Assembly: GCA_020024615.1 (NCBI GenBank)
Contig: JAHHTP010000003.1
Location: forward strand, 1 to 64,000
Direction of reading: 5' to 3'
Source: Oscillospiraceae bacterium
GTDB taxonomy: Bacteria > Bacillota > Clostridia > Oscillospirales > Ruminococcaceae
DNA: 64,000 bases
Part shown: positions 1-8,597 of the stretch, one piece after another
Numbering within the stretch: position 1 is the first letter of the stretch
Layout: each line of letters starts with the position of its first letter
The notes under the pieces: model-generated
The model's input: only the letters and a program-made list of their open reading frames with translations
What the model was told of the DNA's origin: nothing
The model's database searches: none
Program-made: the position numbers and the translations under genes

Positions 1-38
1 TTTCTAGCGTTTCTTCGCTCTCACCTGACAGCTTGTTT

Positions 39-67
39 ATTATATCACGCTTACCTCCTTTTGTCAA
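39..67 (-). promoter_or_regulatory. Consensus sigma-A promoter reading out of the window
   Basis: On the minus strand TTGACA (62-67) and TATAAT (39-44) are separated by exactly 17 bp. Transcription would run leftwards off the window. The gene it serves is not visible; such a perfect promoter often precedes stable RNA or highly expressed genes, but that is inference. Confidence 0.8.
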
Positions 68-160
68 CTGCTTTTTTTGTGTTCTATGTTTTGTATATTT
101 TTAATTATATAATACTCAATATTTATAGATAAATCCACTATAATTATCAGAAACATCCTT

Positions 161-212
161 TCCACTCTTGTTTTTCACTATTTACATCCACTCTTGTTTT
201 TCACTATTTACA
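161..212. repeat. Perfect tandem duplication of a 26-bp unit
   Basis: Positions 161-186 and 187-212 are identical 26-mers beginning TCCACTCTTG and ending TTTACA, directly adjacent. They lie between the ddh terminator and the outward promoter at 39-67. No coding sense is apparent; slippage duplication is the simplest explanation. Confidence 0.9.
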
Positions 213-218
213 GATGAA

Positions 219-246
219 AACAGCCTCACCAAAACAGGCGAGGCTG
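219..246 (-). terminator. Terminator of ddh
   Basis: An inverted repeat AGCCTC-ACC / GG-CGAGGCT lies just downstream of the ddh stop and is followed on the minus strand by TTTTC. It is a short GC-rich stem of intrinsic-terminator type. Confidence 0.65.
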
Positions 247-260
247 AAAAATATTTTCTA

Positions 261-1238
261 TTATAATAAATGTGCACGCAATTCTTCCGGCGAAACTGGC
301 GATAAATCTATCGGTGCTACATCGAACACTGTCTTGCAACCTTTATCACCGCGGGAATGCATCTTATAAATACCGCGCGCAAACGCAACCAGTACACTAG
401 CGGTGAACTCCGGATTGGAATCCAACTTCAGACTATACTCAATTACATGTGTATTTTCATTTTCCCAACCGGTTTTCCCACTGCTAATTACCATGCCACC
501 ATGCGGAATGCCAGCATGATTGCGCTGTAATTCTTCCATTGTAATAAAGGTAACAGTGGTATCATAATCGGCAAAGTAATTCGGCATCGTAACAATCTCT
601 TTTTCAATGCGTTCTAAATCCGCACCTTCCTCTGCCACCACATAGCATTCACGGGTGTGCTTTTGACGGGTAGAAAGCTGTGGATTATTACCAGAACGAA
701 CCGCTTCTACTGCTTCCGGCACTGGAACGGTATACTGACGAGCATCCACAACCCCCGCAATCCGGCGGATCGCATCCGAATGACCCTGGCTGACACCTCT
801 GCCCCAGAAGGTATAATTGCTGCTCTGCGGTAAAATTGCTGAAGCATATAATCGATTTAACGAGAACATACCCGGATCCCAGCCTGCAGAAATCAATGCG
901 ATATGTCCCGATTCTCTTGCTGCCTGATCTACATTATCAAAGTGCTCCGGAATGGATGCATGGGTATCGAAACTATCCACTACATTGAAACGCTTTGCCA
1001 GCACTGGCGTCATTTTTGGTAGATCTGTCGCACTGCCGCCACAGATAATCAGCACATCAATCTGATCTTCAAATCGATCCAGCTCATCTGCATGGTAAAC
1101 CGGAACATTTGAATGTACCTTTACACTTTCTGGTGCACGACGGGTAAATACACCTACCAATTCCATATCCGCTGCTTTACTCACTGCACACTCAACACCT
1201 TTTCCAAGGTTGCCATAACCATAAACCGCAATTTTCAT
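261..1238 (-). CDS. ddh: meso-Diaminopimelate D-dehydrogenase
   Basis: NADPH-dependent enzyme making meso-DAP from tetrahydrodipicolinate in one step, supplying lysine and peptidoglycan. The 325-residue protein has the Rossmann motif GYGNLG (7-12), the WDPGM substrate-loop motif (120-124) and the downstream WGRGVSQGHSDA stretch typical of Ddh; length and sequence fit the Corynebacterium-type enzyme end to end. GGAG precedes the ATG by about 8 bases. It is a single-gene unit with its own terminator. The dehydrogenase route for DAP is found in some Clostridia and Bacteroidetes. The identification is firm. Confidence 0.95.
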   Translation of the reverse strand: MKIAVYGYGNLGKGVECAVSKAADMELVGVFTRRAPESVKVHSNVPVYHADELDRFEDQIDVLIICGGSATDLPKMTPVLAKRFNVVDSFDTHASIPEHFDNVDQAARESGHIALISAGWDPGMFSLNRLYASAILPQSSNYTFWGRGVSQGHSDAIRRIAGVVDARQYTVPVPEAVEAVRSGNNPQLSTRQKHTRECYVVAEEGADLERIEKEIVTMPNYFADYDTTVTFITMEELQRNHAGIPHGGMVISSGKTGWENENTHVIEYSLKLDSNPEFTASVLVAFARGIYKMHSRGDKGCKTVFDVAPIDLSPVSPEELRAHLL

Positions 1239-1361
1239 AACATGTTCTCCATCCTTGTTATTTTCTGAATTTTTGTACTACTATATTGTACAACATTTCA
1301 TGCTGAAATTCTACCCTGTTTTCATTATTTTTACGCTTTTTTCTCGAACTGTTCTTTTTTA

Positions 1362-1390
1362 TTGACTTTTACATACCAATATGCCATAAT
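1362..1390 (+). promoter_or_regulatory. Promoter of the HAD phosphatase gene
   Basis: TTGACT (1362-1367) and CATAAT (1385-1390) with a 17-bp spacer, about 30 bases upstream of the start codon. Confidence 0.65.
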
Positions 1391-1421
1391 AAAATAGAAA
1401 ACAATAATGGAGGAAACTACC

Positions 1422-2249
1422 ATGCAGCAATATAAAGTTCTTGCCTGTGATATGGATGAAACCCTGCTAAATGATGACCATTACATTACGGAGAACAACC
1501 AAAACGCCATAAAAAAAGCCTGCTCTGAATATAATCTCAAATTTGTACCGGCAACCGGCCGCGGTTATATGACCGTTCAGCGAGAACTCGGCTGGCTTAA
1601 TCTTAACAACAAACCGAATGAATTTGTCATCTCCTACAATGGCGGTGCTATCACTGAAAACAAAGATAATCGCCAGCTGTTTTTCAAAGCACTGCCTTAT
1701 GAAAAGGTATGTGAAATCGCTGACTTTGCCAAAGATTATGATGTTGGCATTCACTTCTATACTGTTGATATGATCTATGTCTATCGCTTAAATGAAGATG
1801 AACGCCGCCGAAAAGATGGACAGGGTGCTATCTACACCGAAATCTTTGACCTCAACCTTTCTTTTCTAAAAAACACCCCAGTTGCAAAGGTGCTTTTACA
1901 AAAGGTAGATATGCCATACCTGTATTCTCTGGAAACCAAAATCGCTCCAATCACCGACGGTTGCTGCTCAATTACATATTCATCCGGTCGATTTATGGAA
2001 ATCAATGCCGCTGAAGTCAACAAAGGGCACGGACTTGTCTTGCTATCAAAACTTCTCGATATTCCGCTTTCACAATTCATTGCCGCGGGCGATTCCAAAA
2101 ATGATATTCCGATGTTGAAAAAAGCAGGACTCGCTGTCTGCCCTTCTAACGCGATTGATGAAGTCAAACAAATCTGTGACTATGTGGCAAAAGCCGATCA
2201 TAATGAAGGGGCTATTGCCGAGATTCTGGAAAAATTTGTATTTCAATAA
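1422..2249 (+). CDS. Cof-type HAD-superfamily phosphatase
   Basis: Predicted cytoplasmic phosphatase of the Cof/YidA subfamily, acting on sugar phosphates or similar small molecules; the substrate cannot be read from sequence. The protein is 275 residues. Motif I DMDET starts at residue 10 (nucleophile D10, acid D12), a lysine lies in the KGHGL stretch near 201, and motif IV GDSKND is at 223-228; the C2-type cap lies between. The start at 1422 is chosen because GGAGG (1409-1413) sits correctly before it; the in-frame ATG at 1407 overlaps that site. It is transcribed alone. Confidence 0.88.
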   Translation: MQQYKVLACDMDETLLNDDHYITENNQNAIKKACSEYNLKFVPATGRGYMTVQRELGWLNLNNKPNEFVISYNGGAITENKDNRQLFFKALPYEKVCEIADFAKDYDVGIHFYTVDMIYVYRLNEDERRRKDGQGAIYTEIFDLNLSFLKNTPVAKVLLQKVDMPYLYSLETKIAPITDGCCSITYSSGRFMEINAAEVNKGHGLVLLSKLLDIPLSQFIAAGDSKNDIPMLKKAGLAVCPSNAIDEVKQICDYVAKADHNEGAIAEILEKFVFQ

Positions 2250-2253
2250 AAAT

Positions 2254-2292
2254 AACCAGCTTTTGCCTTGTGTCTGACAGGAAAAGCTGGTT
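2254..2292 (+). terminator. Terminator between the HAD gene and gatB
   Basis: An 11-bp perfect stem AACCAGCTTTT / AAAAGCTGGTT just after the HAD stop. It lies between convergent genes and could serve both. Confidence 0.7.
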
Positions 2293-2333
2293 TCTGCTTT
2301 ATAAAATAATAATCACCATCATGAAATCTGCCA

Positions 2334-3800
2334 CTATATATCACTGTCCGAACAGGTCTTTTTCTGTAACAATTTTTGCATAACAATTTCTCGAATCAAG
2401 CGTGGATTACCTTTTCCACAGGTCATTTTGATTGCTTTTCCGATCAATGCCTGTGCAGCAGCATCCTTTCCTGCAAGATATGCCTGTACTGAGCGCTCAT
2501 CCGCTACAATAGCCTCATCTGCTGCCTTCCCAAGAACCACCGGATCAGAAATTTGCGTCAATCCATGCTCCGCAACATACGCTTTCGCATCACAATCCTG
2601 CTCCCATAAAGCTACAATTATCTTGCGTGCAGTTGCATTGTTGATGGTCTCATCCGCAAGCATCATGCAAATTTGCGCAAAATGCTCCGCTGCAATCGGA
2701 ATTTTAACATCTTCCATATACCTGGTTAAAATCTCAGCCTGCATCAGATTGGCAGCAAGCGCATAATCCACTTTATAAGAACAAACCTGTTCAAAATAAT
2801 CTGCTAAATCCTTGTCCTCAACCATCCATTCCGCCATGATACTAGATAAACCGAATAAATTCTGATATCTCTGTTTGCGTTCATCCGGCATTACCGGCAA
2901 AGATTCTCTGATTTTCTCAATCTGCGCATCTGTCAGTATCACCGATGGCAAATCGGGTTCTGGAAAAAAGCGGTAATCACTCTGACTTTCCTTCATGCGC
3001 ATGGCATATGTTTTTCCAGTCTGCTGATCGTAACGCCTTGTCTGCTGCAAAATTTCATGCCCTGATTCAATTTCTTGTACCTGCCGTTCAAATTCATACG
3101 CAATCGCCTTTCCTATAAATGTAAAACTGTTGATGTTCTTCATCTCATTGCGCACACCGAACGCCGTTTCTCCCTTTCTGCGCACCGACAAATTCACATC
3201 GCACCGCAGCGAACCTTCATTCATTTTGCAATCTGATACCCCCGCATATAATAATAAAGTACGCAGCTTTTTCACATATGCTTTTGCCTCATCCGCACTG
3301 CGAATATCTGGTTCTGATACAATCTCAATCAGCGGAACACCGCACCGATTGCAGTCAATTAGCGTGCCATTGTTCCTATCATGAATCAACTTTCCAGCAT
3401 CCTCCTCCAGATGGATTCTGGTGATGCCAATGCGCTTACTGCCATTTTCGGTTTCAATATCCAGATACCCATGCTCGCAAAGCGGTCTGTCATACTGGGA
3501 AATTTGATAGGCTTTCGGCAGGTCGGGGTAAAAATAGTTCTTCCGGTCGAATTTAGAAAAATGCGCAATCTGGCAGTTTAGGGCAAGTCCCGCTTTTACT
3601 GCGTATTCCACTGCTTTCTGGTTAAGAACCGGCAAGCTTCCTGGCATTCCCGTACAAACTGGACAGCATTGACTGTTCGGTTCTGCTCCAAACGCAGTCG
3701 AGCAGCCACAAAAAATTTTGGTTTGCGTCTTTAATTCCACATGTACCTCCAAACCGATCACCATTTCGTACTGTGATAACACCTGTTTGCTGACACTCAT
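2334..3800 (-). CDS. gatB: Asp-tRNA(Asn)/Glu-tRNA(Gln) amidotransferase subunit B
   Basis: Kinase/tRNA-binding subunit of GatCAB, which turns misacylated Glu-tRNA(Gln) or Asp-tRNA(Asn) into the cognate amide form. The 488-residue protein has GLEVHVEL (16-23), the zinc cysteines C31/C33 and C46/C49, a DRKNYFYPDLPK block, and the C-terminal YqeY-like tail. The start at 3800 is set by GGAGGG upstream; the longer frame adds only residues overlapping gatA. Its ATG overlaps the gatA stop as ATGA, so translation is probably coupled. Last gene of gatCAB. Confidence 0.97.
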   Translation of the reverse strand: MSVSKQVLSQYEMVIGLEVHVELKTQTKIFCGCSTAFGAEPNSQCCPVCTGMPGSLPVLNQKAVEYAVKAGLALNCQIAHFSKFDRKNYFYPDLPKAYQISQYDRPLCEHGYLDIETENGSKRIGITRIHLEEDAGKLIHDRNNGTLIDCNRCGVPLIEIVSEPDIRSADEAKAYVKKLRTLLLYAGVSDCKMNEGSLRCDVNLSVRRKGETAFGVRNEMKNINSFTFIGKAIAYEFERQVQEIESGHEILQQTRRYDQQTGKTYAMRMKESQSDYRFFPEPDLPSVILTDAQIEKIRESLPVMPDERKQRYQNLFGLSSIMAEWMVEDKDLADYFEQVCSYKVDYALAANLMQAEILTRYMEDVKIPIAAEHFAQICMMLADETINNATARKIIVALWEQDCDAKAYVAEHGLTQISDPVVLGKAADEAIVADERSVQAYLAGKDAAAQALIGKAIKMTCGKGNPRLIREIVMQKLLQKKTCSDSDI

Positions 3801-5239
3801 CTGCTTCCCTCCTGTTCCCACACATATCCAGCACGCAATAAAGTTTTTTCGTCAAATGCTTTGCCAATTAACTGCATGCCAATCGGCATCCCATCCGCAT
3901 CCCATCCGCATGGTAGCGAAATGGCTGGAAGTCCTGCCAAATTAACCGGTACTGTACAGAGATCAGAGGAATAAATTTCGGTCGGTGAATTTTTCTTTCC
4001 AAATTGCCACGCCGTCATCGGCGCAGTCGGCGTCAAAATCAGGTCATACTGCGAAAAAACATCTGCAAATTCTCTGCATACCGCAGCTTTTGCCTGCATT
4101 GCCCTGTGATAATATGCCTCATAGTGCCCTTCACTCAACACAAATGTCCCAAGCATCACCCTGCGTTTCACTTCATCCCCGAATCCCTCGTTTCTGGATT
4201 TGATATATAGATCTTCCATATCGACATAACCCGTTGCCCGATACCCATACCGCACGCCATCAAACCGTGCTAAATTGGAAGAACATTCCGCAGATGAAAT
4301 GATATAATATGCAGATAACGCTGCATCGGTAGACGCCAGATGCACCATTTCCACCCTTGCTCCCATTTGTTGTAATTTCTTTGCAGCATCCAATACTGCG
4401 TTTTTTACAGCAGGGGAAATCGATTTTCCAAAATATGCCTCAGGCAATGCAATTTTCATACCACTAACCCCCTGATGCAGTCCAGACAGAAAATCTACAT
4501 CAGGATGTACCACCGAAGTCGCATCTGCCGGATCTTTCCCAATTATGACAGAAAGCAGCATCGCCGCATCCATCACCGTTTTGGTCATCACTCCAATTTG
4601 ATCGAGCGAAGATGCAAACGCTACCAGACCATTTCTGGAAATCGCCCCGTAGGTTGGCTTGATTCCTACCATACCGCACATTGCTGCCGGAAAACGCACA
4701 GAACCGCCTGTATCACTGCCGATCGAACATGCAGCCATATTTGCAGCAACTGCAGCCGCACCACCGCCGGATGAGCCGCCCGGAATACGGGATATATCAT
4801 GAGGATTTTTCGTACAACCAAACGCTGAATGTTCAGTTGTAGAGCCCATCCCAAATTCATCCAAATTTTGCTTTCCAAGCAGGACAGTACCAGCTTTGTT
4901 CAGCATTTTTACCACATGCGCATCATAAGGAGGAATAAAGTTTTCCAACATTTTGGAACCACAGGTTGTACGGATTCCCTTTGTACAGATATTATCCTTA
5001 ATGCCAATCGCAATCCCAGAAAGAACCGATAATTCTTCTCCGTCAAGCCGCCTTTTATCAATCCGTTCCGCCTGTAAAATCGCCTCATCAGCACAAACCG
5101 TCAAATATGCACCGATCATTTTATCGCGTTGTTCGATCTGCTCTAAATATGCTTTGGTGATTTCAACAGAGGATAATTCTCTTTTCGTCAGCAACTTTGA
5201 TAATTGCTGTATCGAATATGTTACAATTTCATGATTCAT
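3797..5239 (-). CDS. gatA: Asp-tRNA(Asn)/Glu-tRNA(Gln) amidotransferase subunit A
   Basis: Glutaminase subunit that releases ammonia for transfer to the tRNA-bound acid. The protein is 480 residues and of the amidase-signature family. The Ser-cisSer-Lys triad is visible as K81 (GIKDN), S156 (GGSSGGG) and S180 (GSDTGGS). It overlaps gatC by 11 bases at its start and gatB by 4 at its end, showing one cotranscribed unit. Full family length with no missing motif. Confidence 0.97.
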   Translation of the reverse strand: MNHEIVTYSIQQLSKLLTKRELSSVEITKAYLEQIEQRDKMIGAYLTVCADEAILQAERIDKRRLDGEELSVLSGIAIGIKDNICTKGIRTTCGSKMLENFIPPYDAHVVKMLNKAGTVLLGKQNLDEFGMGSTTEHSAFGCTKNPHDISRIPGGSSGGGAAAVAANMAACSIGSDTGGSVRFPAAMCGMVGIKPTYGAISRNGLVAFASSLDQIGVMTKTVMDAAMLLSVIIGKDPADATSVVHPDVDFLSGLHQGVSGMKIALPEAYFGKSISPAVKNAVLDAAKKLQQMGARVEMVHLASTDAALSAYYIISSAECSSNLARFDGVRYGYRATGYVDMEDLYIKSRNEGFGDEVKRRVMLGTFVLSEGHYEAYYHRAMQAKAAVCREFADVFSQYDLILTPTAPMTAWQFGKKNSPTEIYSSDLCTVPVNLAGLPAISLPCGWDADGMPIGMQLIGKAFDEKTLLRAGYVWEQEGSR

Positions 5240-5510
5240 TCTGCTTCTCTCCTACCACCTGCGGAACAAAAATATATTCTTCCATCATCTGCGGTGCATT
5301 GGCAAACAATTCTTCTCGCTTCATCGAAGGAACAATCCTGTCTTCTCTGATATGCTCCACCATACTTGTATTTTCACACTCTACCTCCATCCCATCCAGA
5401 TGTGATACAAATTCCACCATCTGCTGCATCTGCAATGTAAGCAGCTCTTTCTGCGCATCCTCTATACGCAGTTTAGATAACGCTGCTATTTTATCAATAT
5501 CAAACATCAT
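5229..5510 (-). CDS. gatC: Asp-tRNA(Asn)/Glu-tRNA(Gln) amidotransferase subunit C
   Basis: Small scaffold subunit that wraps GatA and GatB together. It has 93 residues with the usual helical N-terminus (DKIAALSKLRI) and a C-terminal part rich in acidic and proline-containing segments. AAGGAG precedes two consecutive ATG codons, so the start may be 5510 or 5507. First gene of the operon, driven by the promoter at 5543-5571. Confidence 0.93.
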   Translation of the reverse strand: MMFDIDKIAALSKLRIEDAQKELLTLQMQQMVEFVSHLDGMEVECENTSMVEHIREDRIVPSMKREELFANAPQMMEEYIFVPQVVGEKQNES

Positions 5511-5542
5511 GTACTCCTTTTTATCAAATTTATACTGCTTTC

Positions 5543-5571
5543 ATTATAGAAAAAAGCTGTCCTTTTGTCAA
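5543..5571 (-). promoter_or_regulatory. Promoter of gatCAB
   Basis: Minus-strand TTGACA (5566-5571), 17-bp spacer, TATAAT (5543-5548); about 30 bases upstream of gatC. Confidence 0.85.
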
Positions 5572-5650
5572 TCTTAACAGACCTAAACCGTAAAAAATCA
5601 ATATTTAAAAGTAAAATTTCTTTATTTTGCAAAAAAATCATAAAAAACTA

Positions 5651-5679
5651 TTGGTTTTTTCTTTAAAATATTGTATAAT
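5651..5679 (+). promoter_or_regulatory. Promoter of the 387-residue unknown protein
   Basis: TTGGTT (5651-5656), 17 bp, TATAAT (5674-5679) upstream of the ribosome binding site AGAAAGGA. Confidence 0.65.
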
Positions 5680-5743
5680 GATTTTAATATTAAATTTTAG
5701 AATCATTGATTCTAAAAATAGGAACAGAAAGGATATTTTACCT

Positions 5744-6907
5744 ATGAACCAGCAAACCCTTCAGGAAGCATACTTACAATACTGCAAAACCACGGATATT
5801 TCGGAAATCGAAATCAACGATTCTAATGTATTTTACGAAGCAGAGCCGGTTAAGGCACTGCTTGTCGAAATGGATAAAGACAAACAATTTGCTGAGGATA
5901 CCCTGACATTGATTGCCAGTGAATTTAAGACAATGCCGCCGTACCGCGCATGCCTGTCCGCATTTCTGATCGGATTATTTGGCGAACGTGGCGTTACCAG
6001 TTTAAACGCAGATCGTGACCTGCTCGACTATTATCATATTGCAGTGTCTTTTGTTATGAATTTTATTACCAGCATGGCTAAGGCAACCCAGACACCACAG
6101 CTCACCAAAGAATTGATTATAAAATTTTTCCAGCAGCTTGATATTAAAAAAACAACCCAGAATCAACCGGAACTCATCGAGCTGATTAAAGGTCTGCCAC
6201 GCTTAAGTACTGCTGTGATGAGCCGTATCGGAACCAGCCGCGCTATGCGTTCGTATCTGCGCAATACCAACATCTTTTTAGCCTGTGCCACTGTCGGTGT
6301 AGCCATTCCGGCTGTCGGTTTTGTCGCAAGTATGCTAGCCATCACTGAACAGGAACAGCTGCTTGTTTTATTCCCAAGCAATAAAATCGGCTTTGAGGTT
6401 ACCGTTGAAGAGGTTTCCTCCAACTTCGAAGTATTTTCCTTGTTGCAGGTTGCGCTGGCAAAAGAAGGACATATGGCAAAACTCGGTCTTCCAGATTATA
6501 AAATCAATCAGGATATCGAACGCCTGCTGAGCCGTGAAGTCAAAGGTATCGTACCTGGTTCGCATATCATCGACACTGCAGCATTTAACTATTACAACCT
6601 GCACCCGATTGTCAAAGAAAACCGCGGTCGCTACCGTATGGACACCGACTATCTCTGCAATGGTGCTGAGAAAATCGAAGCAATGGGCACTTTGGACGGC
6701 AGACGAATCCTACTTGCTGATCAATGTACCAAGCCAATTCAATGGGCAGATGCTGCAATCTATGGCATTCACCCGAACCTGCATCCGAAACTGACTATCA
6801 ACCGTATTCTGCCAAAAGAAGAATTTGAAAAATGGGTTGATGCAGTAGAAGGAATTGGTTCCTATCAGACTGGCAAAAAAGACGATGAGGATGATTTCCG
6901 CTTATGA
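5744..6907 (+). CDS. Unrecognised conserved-looking protein, 387 residues
   Basis: I do not recognise this family. The start at 5744 has AGAAAGGA eleven bases upstream; an in-frame ATG at 5627 lies before the promoter and was not used. The protein is mostly helical in the first 170 residues, has one hydrophobic stretch (about 176-200) that could be a membrane or buried helix, and an alpha/beta-looking second half ending in an acidic tail (DDEDD, 380-384). There is no signal peptide and no known motif. It overlaps the Nudix gene by ATGA, so the two are translationally coupled. A role with nucleotide clean-up would be guesswork. Confidence 0.6.
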   Translation: MNQQTLQEAYLQYCKTTDISEIEINDSNVFYEAEPVKALLVEMDKDKQFAEDTLTLIASEFKTMPPYRACLSAFLIGLFGERGVTSLNADRDLLDYYHIAVSFVMNFITSMAKATQTPQLTKELIIKFFQQLDIKKTTQNQPELIELIKGLPRLSTAVMSRIGTSRAMRSYLRNTNIFLACATVGVAIPAVGFVASMLAITEQEQLLVLFPSNKIGFEVTVEEVSSNFEVFSLLQVALAKEGHMAKLGLPDYKINQDIERLLSREVKGIVPGSHIIDTAAFNYYNLHPIVKENRGRYRMDTDYLCNGAEKIEAMGTLDGRRILLADQCTKPIQWADAAIYGIHPNLHPKLTINRILPKEEFEKWVDAVEGIGSYQTGKKDDEDDFRL

Positions 6908-7314
6908 TTCGACAAGAAAAAGCAACCGTCTGTGCTGGAATTATCTTCCATGAAGGTAAAATTCTAATCGGCAGACGCTCCTATGGACTAACCACCAAAA
7001 ACCTTTGGGAATTTCCAGGCGGGAAAATCGAACCAGGCGAAACCCCTGCCGAATGTGTTGTACGGGAATGTATGGAGGAACTGCACATCACTCCAACTGT
7101 TGAAAGAGAATTTGACCGTGCATTTTATGCTTATCCGGATCGGGATCTTGATTTTATTTTTATGATCTGTACACTAAAAGACCCCGAACAAGTGTCCTGC
7201 ATTCAAAGCATTCATTCTGAACTTGCATGGGTTGCACCGAATGAATTAGCAAGCTACGAATTCTGTCCAGCCGATAAAGATGTGATCGAAAAACTAATTA
7301 AAACTTATGCATGA
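6904..7314 (+). CDS. MutT-like Nudix hydrolase
   Basis: Pyrophosphohydrolase of the Nudix family, most similar in layout to 8-oxo-dGTP diphosphatases. At 136 residues it is close to MutT length. The Nudix box runs G40 to L60 (G40, E46, R54, E55, E58, E59), preceded by WEFPGGK as in MutT-type enzymes. It starts inside the stop of the upstream gene (ATGA) and ends at a strong terminator. Whether it prefers oxidised dGTP or another nucleotide is not visible. Confidence 0.85.
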   Translation: MIRQEKATVCAGIIFHEGKILIGRRSYGLTTKNLWEFPGGKIEPGETPAECVVRECMEELHITPTVEREFDRAFYAYPDRDLDFIFMICTLKDPEQVSCIQSIHSELAWVAPNELASYEFCPADKDVIEKLIKTYA

Positions 7315-7319
7315 AAATG

Positions 7320-7351
7320 CCCCCGAATGCCTGATAATAGGTGTTCGGGGG
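7320..7351. terminator. Bidirectional terminator
   Basis: Stem CCCCCGAA... / ...TTCGGGGG with T-rich flanks, between the convergent Nudix and nitroreductase genes. Confidence 0.8.
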
Positions 7352-7375
7352 TTATATTTTATCAATCACTGTGCC

Positions 7376-7897
7376 TTATAACAACACATAATTTTTAAGA
7401 ACCTCTTTTTCTCTCGGTTTATCTCCTGCCGATAATCCGATCGCCAGAGAACCAACCGGTTTGTAACCGTCTGGAACACCGAAACTTTTTGCTAATGCCT
7501 TTCCATCCTCTGACAGCATACCTTCAATCACACAGTTAATCCAACAGGTTGCAAGTCCCAACGATTGTGCAGCAAGCATCATGTTCAGCGTCGCCATCGA
7601 CGCATCCTTCTCTGGCGCAATATTTCCCTCTTTGCCGAAAACCAAAATAATGGTTGGAGCACGGTAAAACGGATTTTTCTCTTCTGGCATATTGCAGGCA
7701 TTCACGCAGATTTTTCGAATCTGCTCTACTTTTGTGGCATCCTGTACTGCTACCATAAACCAGGACTGCTGATTCATTGCGCTCGGTGCCTGCATTCCGG
7801 CATTCAACACCTCAACCAACTCTGATTTGGTGATTTGATGCGGCAGAAAATTCCGACAGCTACGGCGTTCGTAAATGTTCTTCATTGCTTCGTTCAT
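7376..7897 (-). CDS. Nitroreductase-family flavoprotein
   Basis: Predicted FMN-dependent NAD(P)H oxidoreductase. The 173-residue protein carries the N-terminal ERRSCRNF phosphate-binding signature (10-17), the SAMNQQSW segment, and the GLATCWIN and PVGSLAIG blocks of the family. The start at 7897 is chosen for AAGGGGG upstream; a longer frame to 7921 lacks a site. It follows the YgjP-like gene by 13 bases, so it is probably the last gene of a prmA-ygjP-nitroreductase unit. The physiological substrate cannot be inferred. Confidence 0.85.
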   Translation of the reverse strand: MNEAMKNIYERRSCRNFLPHQITKSELVEVLNAGMQAPSAMNQQSWFMVAVQDATKVEQIRKICVNACNMPEEKNPFYRAPTIILVFGKEGNIAPEKDASMATLNMMLAAQSLGLATCWINCVIEGMLSEDGKALAKSFGVPDGYKPVGSLAIGLSAGDKPREKEVLKNYVLL

Positions 7898-7910
7898 TTT
7901 AAAATCCCCC

Positions 7911-8597
7911 TTATAGTACAAATGCGTTTTTGATTTTTTTCTCCCGAATTTTATAATCCGGAAGTACAGATTTCACAGCACGATAAAAATCTGGTGAATG
8001 ATTCATCTGTACCAGATGACACAGTTCATGTACCAATACATAGTCAATGCAATCAGTTGGCAACATCATCAGGCGGTAACTTAAATTGACCGACTTCCTG
8101 CTGCTGCACGAGCCCCATCGCTTCTGCGCTGAACTAATTTTCACCGCCTCATACTGCAATCCCATCCGCTGTGCAAACAGCGAAAGCCGTCCTGGCAAAT
8201 ATTCTTTTGCAGCCTGCTTGTAAAAAGCAGTCAGTTGTTCCTTGCGATTTTCCTCTGGCAGAAAAATCTCACCATTTGCACAGCGCATTTTCCCAGAAGC
8301 CAGCGGTCTGATCAACATTTTTTCTCCCAAAAATGGAATGTATTCTCCATCTTTTAAGGTAGTCTGCGGCATATTCTGTTTCTGCTGTCTGTGTGAAATA
8401 ATCCAGTTTAAATGCTTCTGCAAGACAAATGCAATATCCTTATTTGTCATCCGCTGCGGTACACGCAGTTCCACCGAACCATCTACCAAGATTTTAACCG
8501 CATAGCTTTTTCGTTTGGCACGAATCACAGTATATGGAATATCCGTTCCCGGAATTAGCTCCTTCACTGCGGTAGATGCAGCAGCATACTGCACCAT
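7911..8597 (-). CDS. YgjP-type zinc metallopeptidase
   Basis: Family of unknown physiological role with a SprT/WLM-like metalloprotease fold. The 228-residue protein has the HELCH zinc motif (H190, E191, H194) and a third likely ligand H200 in NHSPDF, with the KRWGSCSS block before it, all typical of YgjP. GGAGG precedes the ATG, which lies 34 bases inside the end of prmA. Start and length agree with the family. Confidence 0.88.
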   Translation of the reverse strand: MVQYAAASTAVKELIPGTDIPYTVIRAKRKSYAVKILVDGSVELRVPQRMTNKDIAFVLQKHLNWIISHRQQKQNMPQTTLKDGEYIPFLGEKMLIRPLASGKMRCANGEIFLPEENRKEQLTAFYKQAAKEYLPGRLSLFAQRMGLQYEAVKISSAQKRWGSCSSRKSVNLSYRLMMLPTDCIDYVLVHELCHLVQMNHSPDFYRAVKSVLPDYKIREKKIKNAFVL

